NCBI GenBank assembly: GCA_964017045.1
Contig: OZ024808.1
Coordinates: forward strand, 13,360,284 to 13,424,283
Reading direction: 5' to 3'
DNA: 64,000 nt
Source of the DNA: Omphiscola glabra
Lineage: Eukaryota > Mollusca > Gastropoda > Lymnaeidae
Below, one piece after another: positions 1-10,840 of this stretch. Below the pieces are notes generated by a model that was not told the origin of the DNA, did not search any database, and saw only the letters and a list, made by a program, of their open reading frames with translations. Positions within the stretch are counted from its first letter, which is position 1, and each line of letters starts with the position of its first letter. The translations under genes were made by a program, and so were the position numbers.

Positions 1-2130
1 TAGGGTGTGGGTGTTTTGGGAGGGCATAAAAAGTATTAGAACGACGGCCCGCGGATGCAATTTCCATAATTTATATGACACGAAAAGAGTAAAATTATCA
101 GGAACTCATACTTGTAGAAAGGTCTACGAACAGTATATTTAAAGACAGGGGCGCTGCTTTCCGGTGAAGGGGCCCCAGTGTCAATTCCCGCCCTGCCCCC
201 TTACAGGCGTCACGATACATTTTTAAATGACCCAAATCCGGTTAGGGCCCAAACACGACTAAGGTCGACACCCCACACCCTAACCCCTCCTGCAGGTCTG
301 CACCCATCACCCACTACTAACAAAACAAACTCTTGCTCCATGGCTCAAAGATAAAAAACATAATAAGCAGCGAACCAAGTTCTTGCTTTTCACCAACATG
401 GGATCTATCAATGTTGAAAATAAATAGAAGAATGATTCCATCTCTTAATAAAGAAAAGTCCAATCGATAAAGAAAGGTTGTCGGAAATATTTGCTATATT
501 ATTTGTTGAAACAGCTCAGTGGTCATTGGTTTATTGAAACACAGGAAACACAATATGAATGTTTGATGTCACAAGCTACTTAAACATGTCAAAGGTAGCT
601 GTTATTTTACGTTTATTTTCATGTAAACAATTTTTTTTTGCCAGAGATGTTTTAGGAAAGAGGGAACAAACCCACCGGCATAGAAAATCTGGGTAGAGAA
701 GGGCTGCCTTTTTTTTTTTTTTTGGTGGGGGGGGGGGGGGGAGCAAAATTATCGCTGAAAGGCATACACCATATTTGCCAAACCTTATGAATATTCTGTT
801 ATTGTGTGACAAGTTTCGCCAGACGCGTCAAAAACTCAACGCAATTTACTGAATACACCAAAACTATTTGGGTCATCTTAAACAGTCTTGGCCAAGGTCA
901 TTGAAAGAACTATTGATGTATCATTAGCGTAACACACGTTACAAAGTTTGTGGTTTGTGGTTTCATGAATATTGTTATGTGTTTTTTAACTCTTTGGGTT
1001 TCATTAATGCTCTTTTAAAAAAAAAATAATTTTGAAACTTGTCTGCTTGTGTGATGTTGCAGTTGAGATTGAATTGTTTCTGCCTGTGTGTGATTGCTGA
1101 GGTTAGACATTTTAAAAAAAAATGCATATCCTAACAATAATTACTTCTTCATTTGAAATGAACAAAAGAAAAAGGACAAGATGATGAACTGTTACAATCT
1201 TTAAATGCATTTGTATGGGTTTGGTCGATAAGGGCTAGTGATCTGATAACTACACATCTTCTAGTTGCATCCATTAACCCACATATTCTAGCTGCATCCA
1301 GTAACCCACATCTTCTAGCTGCATCCAATAACCCACATCTTCTAGCTGCATCCAGTAACGCACATCATCTATTTTCACCCAGTTAAACACCTTTTTTTTC
1401 CCCGTTACTCATGTTATTTTTTATCTTATATGATTCAGCTATGTTTGTTTGCTCCCAACATAGAGCTAAAGCGTAACTGGTATAACTTTTACCCGTTTAT
1501 TACATTTACCAGAAATATAGTGCGATGCGAGTTGAATACCTTTACTTGACATTAGCTGTGAGGTATTATACCCAGCTGCTATACTATTTCAACTCCACTC
1601 TTTCCAAATCATAGACATATTCTCTTACCTATTCAATCTACACACCTTAGCCATTTTAAACTCTGCATTTGTTTCCTCAACTGCTTAAATAATATTTACC
1701 AATTAGAGAATACGATATAACATATTTGTTTTTTTAGAGTTAAGCTGTGAAAATGGAGGAAATGTCAAGTAGGGCTGTTTAATGACAGTCACATCTTTTT
1801 CAAAATAAATGTGGTGAGAATACAAATGTTGTCACAATAGGTTCAACCTGATAGGTCCGGGGATATTAAACTATTATTGAGAGCCGCTGGTCCTTACTTT
1901 TTGAGACCTGCTGGCTCACACTCTCTCCATCCCTACACTACGTGAGATAATAAAATTAGGGCCGGCATTAGCAATGAATGGAAATTAACCTGGTAACATT
2001 GACCGTGGCACAATTAAAACAATGAGCGTTCTGGAAAAGCTTACCCACTCTACCTAAACTATAATGCAGGGCGAAACGCCACCCTGTACTGTCTAAGTCA
2101 ATGCCCAAAAGTTTTCGCCCTCTTTTGCCT
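1..2130. other. Non-coding flank
   Basis: No coding signal found on either strand. It holds homopolymer runs near 705-745 and a small tandem repeat at 1250-1372. The stretch 150-200 is GC-richer and has a weak tRNA-B-box-like look, not enough to call a SINE. Confidence 0.6.
1250..1372. repeat. 27-bp minisatellite, about 4-5 copies
   Basis: The motif CATCTTCTAGCTGCATCCA recurs about every 27 bp, separated by AGTAACCCA-type spacers with single-base differences. The last copy decays at about 1372. Confidence 0.8.
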
Positions 2131-2167
2131 GTAATTGGTGCACAGACTGGCTAGCTATAGTTTTGTG

Positions 2168-2507
2168 ATGAGGTTTGTTCAAATAAAAGAAAGGATTCGT
2201 CAGGCAATTGGGCAATACGATGACCTCCTGACGTCTGTTAAAAAGCGCAAACTTGAGTGGTATGGCCACGTGACCAGAAAACAAGGGCTCGCCAAAGAGA
2301 TCTTGCAGGGCACTACTAGAGGAGGGAGAAGAAGAGGAAGACAAAGAAAAAGATGGGAAGATAATATCAAAGAATGGACGGGATTAAAACTAGGCGATGC
2401 TATGCGTAGGGCAGAAGACCGAGAGGAATGGAGAAGAATAGTGTACATGTCATCTGTGGCGCCCCAACGGTCGCAGGACTACGGGACCTGATGATGATGA
2501 TGATGAT
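2168..2507 (+). mobile_element. LINE 3' end (tail family A), 5'-truncated
   Basis: The plus strand encodes the C-terminal end of a non-LTR retrotransposon polyprotein, with stop at about 2489-2491. Recognisable blocks are KLEWYGHVTRKQGLAKEIL, a basic GRRRGRQRKRWEDNIKEW segment and a closing SSVAPQRS. The stop is followed by a short GAT/ATG trinucleotide run, a usual 3' tail for this LINE type. The reverse transcriptase and endonuclease parts are absent. The same tail recurs at 21742-21930 (-), 38545-38737 (-), 49622-49655 (+) and 51166-51426 (+), so it is a dispersed family. The clade (RTE-like or other) is not decided from this piece. Confidence 0.85.
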
Positions 2508-3180
2508 TGTTCATTCATAATTGGCTAGCCAGTCGAGTCCATTTCAGTTCAGTCTAGTCTAGCGTAGTACAGGCTAATATAGTGCAGTCGTCATTGCACT
2601 GCAGTGGGAGTCAGTTGGTTAGTGGCTAAGCTAACGCTGACATTTTCTATAAAGAATTCAAGTGTAGGTCGGGCTTACGGGAGATAACCATGGGCTCCCG
2701 CTAGCAACACGGATCGTGGGTGGAAGGCCGTTAGAGTGTTAGGAAGGCCTTTAGAGTGTTAGGTCTAGACTAATACGCCCGCAGTTCCACAGTGACCGCG
2801 TGAGAGAGTGGGCAAACAGAGTACCATACTACAGCTGTGTGTGTGTGTGAGTTGGGCCTTAACTGAGGACAAGTACAAGATAACCAGCCTGTCATAATTT
2901 AGTACAAGCAATTAGTATTATAACGTATACGTAGTTGTTGTTTATATTATATGTAATATAATGTTTACATTTAATTCTCTTTTTTAGTAATTAAATATTC
3001 ATATTCGTGGGCTGAACCACTTGCGTTCATATCTTCATATAGTAACAGTGTTAATAGAAGTAAGAGAGTACCAGTGGGTGTATGTGTGAGTGTGTTGATG
3101 TTAGCTTAGAATAGTAAACTAGTAGCTTAAATCGTACCCCTAGCACAACACTAAGCGTAACAATTATAGACCTCACTAAG
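2508..3180. other. Spacer, nothing recognised
   Basis: Unique-looking AT-moderate sequence with a short TG run near 2837. No open frame of note, splice pair or RNA gene seen. Confidence 0.5.
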
Positions 3181-3255
3181 ATGTTTATTTTTCGTATCCG
3201 GAAATTTGATCGTAAGAAATTTCGTCGACTTAAAATTGATCGACTGAAATTTGAT

Positions 3256-3430
3256 CGAACGGAAATTTGGTCGAGTCTTTTTTTTTTGTTTATACGTGGA
3301 AATTTTGCGTCAAATTTCTTTTTGAACGCATTATTTTGTTTTACTATATAGTATAGTGCGTTCAAAAAGAAATTTGACGAAAATTTTAACGTGTGAACTG
3401 AAAAAAAGATTCGACCAAATTTCCGCTCGA
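3256..3430. repeat. Inverted repeat (hairpin), about 73-bp arms
   Basis: The left arm (about 3256-3330) pairs with the right arm (about 3357-3430). GGAAATTTGGTCGA on the left matches TCGACCAAATTTCC on the right, and CAAATTTCTTTTTGAACGCA matches TGCGTTCAAAAAGAAATTTG. The loop is about 26 bp. It looks like a foldback or MITE-type element. The minus-strand open frame over it (3051-3365) is a by-product. Confidence 0.8.
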
Positions 3431-3463
3431 TAAGATAGATGTTTATTTTGAATATATCCTTTT

Positions 3464-3606
3464 CAGTGGCGTAGTGAGGGGGGCGCTACTCACAAAGGGG
3501 CGCCAAATGGTATATTTTACATATAATATGATATGGTTTTCTAATAGGGGAGGGGCGCTAAAAAGGTATTGTGCCCCGGGCGCCAGTTAAGATCGCTACG
3601 CCACTG
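3464..3606. mobile_element. hAT-type MITE with 8-bp target duplication (copy 1)
   Basis: The element begins CAGTGGCGTAG and ends CTACGCCACTG, giving perfect 11-bp terminal inverted repeats. It is flanked on both sides by the 8-bp direct repeat ATCCTTTT (3456-3463 and 3607-3614). Eight-base duplications and CAG...CTG ends are hallmarks of hAT transposons. The 143-bp body has no coding capacity. Confidence 0.9.
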
Positions 3607-4131
3607 ATCCTTTTTTTTGTATCCACCCCCCCCCAAAACTGTAATTTTCAGTGTTTATAGTTGGTCAATACTTTCATATTTTACAACAACATAAAAAAAT
3701 ATGTGTTTGATCTAAAATATTCAAATATTTGCGAATATTTTGGAATAGGTATGTAAGAGTTATTTGTAGATCTTGTTCTCTTTATTATCAGTATGATTTT
3801 AATGTCGTGTCTATTTAAAATAGTTCTTTTCTAGTTGTCATCTTTTTGTTTTGTGTTCCGTCCGTTCCTGTCATATAAGTGTTTAATCTCGTCTCAAATT
3901 TAAGAGGACAATACGATTATGATCTCTTGAGACAAAAGGGAGTTTTTGTGTGTGTTTTTTTTGTTGTCTTTCGGGAGATTCAACAGCGTGCTGCGCTGAT
4001 TTGGTTGGATTTATTCTAGTCTCTCAAGATGAATATGACAATAAACATCATAATATGCGACATTTTATTGTTGAACTAAGCTTTCTTGATTGAAAGATAT
4101 TTCACTTCGCACATTTAATACGTCATGGTAA

Positions 4132-4300
4132 CAGTGGCGTAGTGGGGGGGGGGGCAAGTGGGGCATCATGCCCCGGGCGCTACTCACAAAGGGGCGCTAA
4201 ATGGTATATTTTACATATAATAGTGTATGGTTTTCGAATAGGGGGGGGGCGCTAAAAAGGTATTGTGCCCCGGGCGCGAGTTAAGCTCGCTACGCCACTG
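4132..4300. mobile_element. hAT-type MITE with 8-bp target duplication (copy 2)
   Basis: It has the same CAGTGGCGTAG / CTACGCCACTG ends as the element at 3464, and the body is clearly related (GGGGCGCTAAAAAGGTATTG is shared). The flanking duplication is CATGGTAA at 4124-4131 and 4301-4308. It is 169 bp long and includes a poly-G run. Confidence 0.9.
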
Positions 4301-4783
4301 CATGGTAATAAAATTAAACAAACCATAAAAACAAAGGTTTTTGTATAAATGATTTATAAATTGCAATATAAAGCAATTTGGAAATAAAGGGGGGGGGGGC
4401 TGGTTGACAAAACATGTATACAAGTAACGAACTTTATAAAAATCCAAATTAGTGCTCCTCCCCCAAAGCTTGCAACCACACATTTTTTACGCCTCAGAAC
4501 TTAATTAATATTCTAAAGACCAGCCCCAACCCCTCAAAATCAGTGTTTGTAGATTTTCTTTTCATCGGAAAAGGGCAGAGAGTCTATGTGCTCAGTTTCT
4601 GAGCAATAGATTGACGGGAAATGGGTCAATTAGCCGTTTGAATATTTTCCTTGCCAGGAACAAAACCGAATTTAGTATAAAGTATTTTTTATTAGTCAGT
4701 TTGTTTTCAAAATTTACCATAGCAATTAATATAAATTCATTTAGAACCAAAATAAATGCATTATTTTACAGTTCATTCAAATT

Positions 4784-6916
4784 TCAACAATGCGGTTTTT
4801 CGCATATATAGGCCAGGGCTGATGTGCACCTTCCGTCATTGACTGTCTGGAGTCTAGGGTGGATGACTGTACAGTCCTCATTGTTTTTGTTATCAGGAGC
4901 TCCAGTGGTAAATATTGCTTTCTTCAGCTTACTGTCAATCTCCTGGCCACTGTCCGCCCATAAGAATTTACCTTCAGTAGCAATGTCGTCCAGACCCATG
5001 AAGATAAAATGTGTGCTGTCTTTAATGGCGTTGATGAGCCAAAATTTCTCCAGACTGGTGGCAACGTAGAGGTGTGAGTTCATGCACTCGCACGCCGCCC
5101 AGGCGTTGGTGTAGTTCAGCGGTGGGCTGTAGTAGAGGGCAACGCTGGCTTGAGTGGAGCCGTTGGACTTGACGCTAGAGCAACAAGAAAACCTTAATGG
5201 GATTTTTGTATAGACTATGTTAGCCGACTGACACATCTTAATCTACGTGCTCATCTAAAACTAAATCAAATACATGGACCCACTCTTTACATATTATAAA
5301 AATGTTTAAACATGCAATAAGAAGACATGCAATGGTATGTCGGTGTTCGAAGCTCTTCGGGTGCTAAAACGCATCAGAGTTTTTTTAAGAACAAAGGATG
5401 GGAAATGTGTTTCTGCTTTGTGATTATTGATAAATTTTAATTAACTAATTTTTGGCACTATCATTTCTATTTATGTTTTTTTTTTATTTGCAAATCTTGT
5501 TTTCCCCACAGATATATTTGGAGACAGCAAAGAAGTAGCTAGGGATGCTGAATATTTTGTAAATGATCTTTCTCGAAGGTTCGCTTCACACGATCAAATT
5601 TTCCTTCAAGCATTTGATTCAATTCGTGTATAAAGCCTTGTCACAACTTTCAAATAAGGGTAGGTTCACACGATCAAATTTTCCTTCAAGCATTTGATTC
5701 AATTCGTGTATAAAGCCTTGTCACAACTTTCAAATAAGGGTAGGTTCACACGATCAAATTTTCCTTCAGCATTTGATGCAATTCGTGTATAAAGCTTTGT
5801 CACAACTTTCAAATAAGGGTAGGTTCACACGATCAAATTTTCCTTCAGCATTTGATGCAATTCGTGTATAAAGCTTGGTTACAACTTTCAAATTACTATT
5901 TGATCAAATTCCCCAAAAATGAAACCACGCACAAAATAGTGCTTTCATACAACAATTTGACGCGAAATTTGATCGTTTGAACCGACACTAATTATTGTCA
6001 TTACTCATTCCAACTTTTAGAGAGTAGAGCTTGTCAAATTTAAAAAAAAAATGTTCACAATTCCTCATTTGACTTGGGACGTCGATCTTTGAGTTGCAGT
6101 TTCGGCGGAAATCTTCGCGAGGTTTTTTAGTTAGTTGGTATTGCTTTGCGCTCTTTTGTACTACATGGATATTGGATTCTTTTTTTAATTACACACAAAA
6201 AAAACAACAAAAAAAAACGAATAATTAAATTAAACCCTACAGGATAGGCTATGAAATGATGTAAATGTCATAGATTTTGTTTTTTCTCAGCCTTGAATTT
6301 TTTAAAAATAAAAACGTAAACGATATCTACTTTACCTAAAATCTGGATACGATTGGCAGCTGTCTGTAAAGTAAAAGTCTCCTTCCTCTAACGATGGTGG
6401 TGGTTGTTCGGCACTCAGACCAGATGACGGTGTACACATTCTTGTAACAGTGTTATATATGAACCCGTAACAGTTGGAGAATCTGAAATATGTCATTATT
6501 TGCTATTGTATAAAATAATTTTACAAATAAAAAAAATTAACAGTTAACTACAGTGCTATTGTTTTAAGATGTACTTTTCTTTTTGCAATGGAAAAGATTA
6601 TCAGAATAAATTGTTTGATTTTTTTAATTTATTTATAGAATTCACATATTTATTTAACTTTCGAAGCAAAAACTTTGTATGAAAATCCTAAAATTATATT
6701 ATGAATATCTTATTACTTATGGCACTTGTATTTATAATATAACCTGTCCAGGCAGCTTGCAGCACAAGATGACACCGTCCTGTCGAACCAGGCCTGACCT
6801 AACCGCCGTGGACCACAGTGCAAAGGTCTTATCTGTGCAAACTCTATCGTTCCACGACTTGCCATTTTTGACTCCACCATTGTGTATAGAATCAACATCG
6901 ATAATGAAGACAACAT
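4784..6916 (-). CDS. CTL1: secreted PAN-like / C-type lectin protein, 3 coding exons
   Basis: Exons, in transcript order, are 6744-6916, 6336-6482 and 4784-5174. All have GT-AG junctions in phase 2, and together they give 236 residues. The chosen start (ATG at 6914-6916) opens a hydrophobic leader, MLSSLSMLILYTMVESK. In CTL2 and CTL3 a separate mini-exon supplies the start, so an undetected upstream exon remains possible; an AG at the GGA codon just before this ATG fits phase 1. Residues about 35-107 carry HCGP, SCAASC and NCYGFIYN...CTPSSGLS, a PAN/Apple-like cysteine pattern followed by a linker. Residues about 107-236 are a C-type lectin domain with PLNYTNA, a GLDDIATEGKFLWADSGQ core and a closing YICEKPHC. 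The sugar-site tripeptide region reads APD instead of the usual EPN or QPD, and no WND is visible, so calcium-dependent sugar binding may be altered. Likely an extracellular recognition protein. CTL3 is the closest relative here. Confidence 0.83.
5578..5985. mobile_element. TIR element with internal 80-bp tandem repeats
   Basis: GGTTCACACGATCAAATTT-type sequence at the left (first copy slightly diverged) is inverted at the right as AAATTTGATCGTTTGAACC (5965-5983). Between them, about four units of 79-80 bp start near 5578, 5663, 5743 and 5822, each opening with the terminal sequence. There is no coding capacity. The superfamily is not assigned, and a target duplication was not clear. Confidence 0.6.
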
Positions 6917-7019
6917 TCCTTTACGTTTTGTGAATCGACATATTTTTGCCACAGCACTGTCCAATCTTTGGTCTTATAATATATGTTTATATTTAATATG
7001 TCATTAAATTTTAGTCAGC

Positions 7020-7560
7020 TGTAAATATTTTAATTTATGTTTTTGCAAGGCAAAAAATTAAATTATTTTAAATTTCAAAAAACATAAATTTGTGACACTT
7101 ACAAGATTTGCTCAACACTCGTTTATTTTCTATGTCACATAGTGCATCATTTATGCGTTTTGGTAGTGATTTAAAAACTTTAAAAAGAAGCTCTCCGAGT
7201 TTATTGCGCTCCTCCAAGTGCTACACAATTCTAAAAAAAAAACTTCTTCAAGTCCATATTGTCAGTTTAAGAGTAAAGTCTTATAATGTATGAAGACTGA
7301 TATTTGCACTTGAGTAATTGTAATAGTTGAATTTGATTGTGGTCATAAGAATATTTATCCTTGTGCTGACAAAAATAAATCCACTCGAACCAGTTTCATT
7401 ACTGGGATAAAAAACAAATAGTCTTATCTTTTGAATTTTACATTGCAATAGTTTTTTTAAACAAGAGACAGAAATAGCAAGCACGCTGAAAAATTTAGCT
7501 CTGAATTTAATACAAAATAAACGCAACGATTACTCTCTAGCCTAACTTTGTCAAGAGGCA
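7020..7560. other. Spacer upstream of CTL1
   Basis: AT-rich sequence. I looked here for a signal-peptide mini-exon of CTL1 by analogy with CTL2 and CTL3. A GTAAGTG donor exists at about 7096-7102 (minus), but no in-frame ATG precedes it. Confidence 0.4.
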
Positions 7561-8160
7561 TCCATTTTTATTTTTACTGCCATTAACCCAATGATATCCT
7601 CTCACAACATATGCATTAAGTCTTGTCAAACTATCGTATAATTTCTCTACTATCGTGTTCCTTTTTCTGCCAGGGGATTATGAGAAGTGCAGTCAAGCCT
7701 TAAATACGCCATGCAAAGAATGACAATTAAGTAATTTATAAATATAAAAAAAAAAGAAAAAATACGATGAAGAAAAAAAAATGAGTATCAAGGTCATTCT
7801 ACTATTTGTTTTCATTTCAAGGACATCTCTACCAAACAAAAAACCGAATTCCATAGTTCTAATCGATATACACCAGGCCGGTGTCAACGAAAAGTTTTGA
7901 GCCAAGCCCGAGGCGTCAAGGACAACAACAAACAAATGCCCCGCCATCAAGCCTGGTTTAAACGGCTATTTTCAAATTATTTTGTGTTGAATAAACATGA
8001 TAGCACGTTGGATGATTACAATAATAGTTCACATTTTGTTGACTTAATGGAATATTACGTATGTTTAGACGAGTTGAGTACACATTTTCTAAACTTCTTA
8101 TTGAGTGCTAACATGTCTACATTTCCATCAACACATTTCTTCTTAAAGATTTTTCTTTTA
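7560..8160. repeat. Spacer duplication, copy 1
   Basis: Similar to 9110-9490 continued at 10440-10520. Shared blocks include CAGGGGATTATGAGAA, CTATTTGTTTTCATTTCAA and TAATCGATA, in the same order. The second copy is split by the 25-bp array. Confidence 0.75.
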
Positions 8161-8184
8161 ACTTGTGCTGGATGTGTGTACTAT

Positions 8185-8690
8185 GATATCAGTTTGTGTA
8201 CATGATACCATTTTGTGTACTTGATATCATTTTGTGTAGATGATAACATTTTGTGTACATGAGACCATTTTGTGTGCATGATTCCATTTTGTGTACATGA
8301 TACCATTTTGTGTACATGATACCACGTTGTGTACTATGAAGCCACTTTGTGTACTCTTATACCACTTTGTGTACTATGATGCCAATTTGTGTACTGTGAT
8401 TACATTTTGTGTAATATGATACCATTTTGAGTACTAAGATATCACTTTTCTTTACTGTGATACCACTTTATGTACTGTGATACCATTTTGTGTACTATGA
8501 TACCATTTTGTGTAATATGATAGCTATTATTGTTGTATGATCCCATTTTAAGTACTAAAATATCACATTTTGTACTGTGATATTACTCTGTGTGCTATGA
8601 TACCACTTTATGTACTGTGATACCTTTTTTGTAACATGATACCATTTTTCGTGCCATGATACCATTTGTGTACTAATAAACCCTTGTGTA
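8185..8690. repeat. Degenerate 20-21-bp minisatellite
   Basis: About 25 imperfect copies of a TGATACCATTTTGTGTACTA-like unit with frequent point changes. A related short array lies at 14790-14965. Confidence 0.85.
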
Positions 8691-8934
8691 CTTCGACACC
8701 ATATTTGCAATTCTTGAAAAAAAGAAAAAGGAAATCGACCAATGTGTCAGTTTTTCTAAAAATTAGAAACTTATAATAGATGAGGTGTTGTCTGCACACC
8801 GGAGCATTTTTGTAAGTCATTACAAAACTTTCCAAAAAAATCAGTTTTTTTGCCGTGTCGTTAACACAATGCGATCCCCACACATTCTATCCATTCAGTC
8901 TTGTCAACCGCGCGTCATGAGTCTAATTTCACAA

Positions 8935-9150
8935 TTACTATCTATGCATTCAGTCTTGTCAAACTATTGTCACGGGACTAATGTCCCTTTTACTATCTCT
9001 GCATTAAGTCTTGTCAAACTATTGTCACGAGACTAATGTCCCTTTTACTATCTCTGCATTAAGTCTTGTCAAACAATTGTCACGAGACTAATGTCCCTTT
9101 TACTATCTCTGCATTCAGTCTTGTCAAACTATTGTCACGAGACTAACGTC
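8935..9150. repeat. 55-bp minisatellite, about 4 copies
   Basis: TTGTCAAACTATTGTCACGA recurs every 55 bp (for example at 8956 and 9011), followed by GACTAATGTCCC and a pyrimidine stretch. Confidence 0.85.
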
Positions 9151-9517
9151 TCTATTACCGTGTTTGTCCGTCAGGGGATTATGAGAACGACAGTCAAGCG
9201 TAAAGAATGAAAATAAATTCATTCTTAAACTAAAAAAAAAATATACGATGAAAAAATAAAAATTAGTAACAGGGTCAATTCGCTATTTGTTTTCATTTCA
9301 AAGACATCTATTTCAACACAAAAACTAAATTCAATAGTTATAATCGATAAACTCTTCTGCTAGACCAGTGTAAACAAAGAGTTTTGAATGAGAAGCCTGC
9401 GGCCTCCAGGACAAAACAAAAAATTAACGCCACTGCGTTTAGGACCAAGCACACAATGGTTGCTTAAACTGCTATTGTCACATTTTTTGTGTGCTGAATT
9501 AAGATGATATGACGTTG

Positions 9518-10412
9518 GTTGAATTATCGGAATATCCCCTTTATTGAAATAACAGAATATCACCTTTGTTGAATTAACAGAATATCACCTTTGTTGAAAT
9601 AACAGAATATCACCTTTGTTGAATTAACAGAATATCACCTTTGTTAAAATAATAGAATATCACATTTGTTGAATTAACAGAATATCACCTTTTTTGAATT
9701 AACAGAATATCACCTTTGTTGAAATAACAGAATATCACCTTTGTTGAATTAACAGAATATCACCTTTGTTAAAATAATAGAATATCACATTTGTTGAATT
9801 AACAGAATATCACCTTTTTTGAATTAACAGAATATCACCTTTGTTGAAATAACAGAATATCACCTTTGTTGAATTAACAGAATATCACCTTTGTTAAAAT
9901 AATAGAATATCACATTTGTTGAATTAACAGAATATCACCTTTGTTGAATTAACAGAATATCACCTTTTTTGAATTAACAGAATATCACCTTTGTTGAAAT
10001 AACAGAATATCACCTTTGTTGAATTCAGTGGCGTAAAAACGGCTTGGCATTGGGGCAGTTGCCAAGGGCGCCGGCCTGCGCCAGTTCAAAAGGGCGCCGC
10101 TAAATCTGTAATTTTTAAATTTTTGTCAATTTATCAAGGGCGACAAAAATAAATTAGCCAAAGGCGTCAAATACCCAGTTACGCCTCTGGTTGAATTAAC
10201 AGAATATCACCTTTGTTGAATTAACAGAATATCACTTTTTTGAATTAACAGAATATCACCTTTGTTGAAGTAACAGAATATCACCTTTGTTGAATTAACA
10301 TAATATCATTTTTTTGAGTTAACAGAAAATATTTTTGTTGAATTAACAGAATATCACCTCTGTTGTATTAAAAGAATATCACCTTTCTTGAATTAACAGC
10401 ATATCACCTTTG
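9518..10412. repeat. 25-bp minisatellite interrupted by a MITE
   Basis: Units of AGAATATCACCTTTGTTGAA plus TTAAC, about 28-30 copies. Variants (AAATAAC, TTTTTT) are arranged in a repeating order, so blocks of several units were duplicated together. The array is cut at 10026-10189 by a hAT MITE. Confidence 0.9.
10026..10189. mobile_element. hAT-type MITE inside the 25-bp array (copy 3)
   Basis: It opens CAGTGGCGTAA and closes TTACGCCTCTG (one mismatch). It is flanked by the 8-bp direct repeat GTTGAATT (10018-10025 and 10190-10197), which is part of the array unit. It therefore landed after the array already existed. The body differs from copies 1 and 2 but shares the GGGCGCC-rich style. Confidence 0.85.
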
Positions 10413-10840
10413 TTGGACTAGTAGAGGACTCATTTTTATTAGCTACTGAATCCTATACTGAGTGCTAACCTTTACATCTTTCCATCGAAACATTTCTTTT
10501 TAAAGATTTTACTGTAACTTATCAAAAGATTAATTTCTTTAGTTCCAATGCTTTCGTTATAATTAAACTAATAAATTAATCGTCATTTTTCTTTTGTAGT
10601 AGGCTCCCATCTCAGACAAACATTTTGTTAGCGGGTGGTTCAGGATGTAGATGAGGTTGGCAAAGGCTTGGGGCGAAAGAAAAGTTGAATCTGATATTTT
10701 TGTAAACAATATATAAAGATAACAACATCTTAAAAGCTTCCCTCGCATGCAATGGCATTTTACAAAAATAAATCCTGAAGTGTTTTGAATGTAAAGTTTT
10801 TGTTTTTTTAAAAAGGCGATTAGATCTATCAATTGTTGCA

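Larger units (their letters stand above)
9110..10520. repeat. Spacer duplication, copy 2 (interrupted)
   Basis: Second copy of 7560-8160. Its middle has been expanded by about 900 bp of 25-bp repeats at 9518-10412. Confidence 0.65.

Noticed and set aside
150..340. Possible tRNA-derived SINE (B-box-like GTGTCAATTCCCG)
   Set aside because: No A box, no tail and no second copy in the window.
10563..10680. Minus-strand frame SPQAFANLIYILNHPLTKCLSE that looked like a terminal exon
   Set aside because: No confident acceptor, no recognised family and no partner exon; its upstream part enters the 35-bp array.
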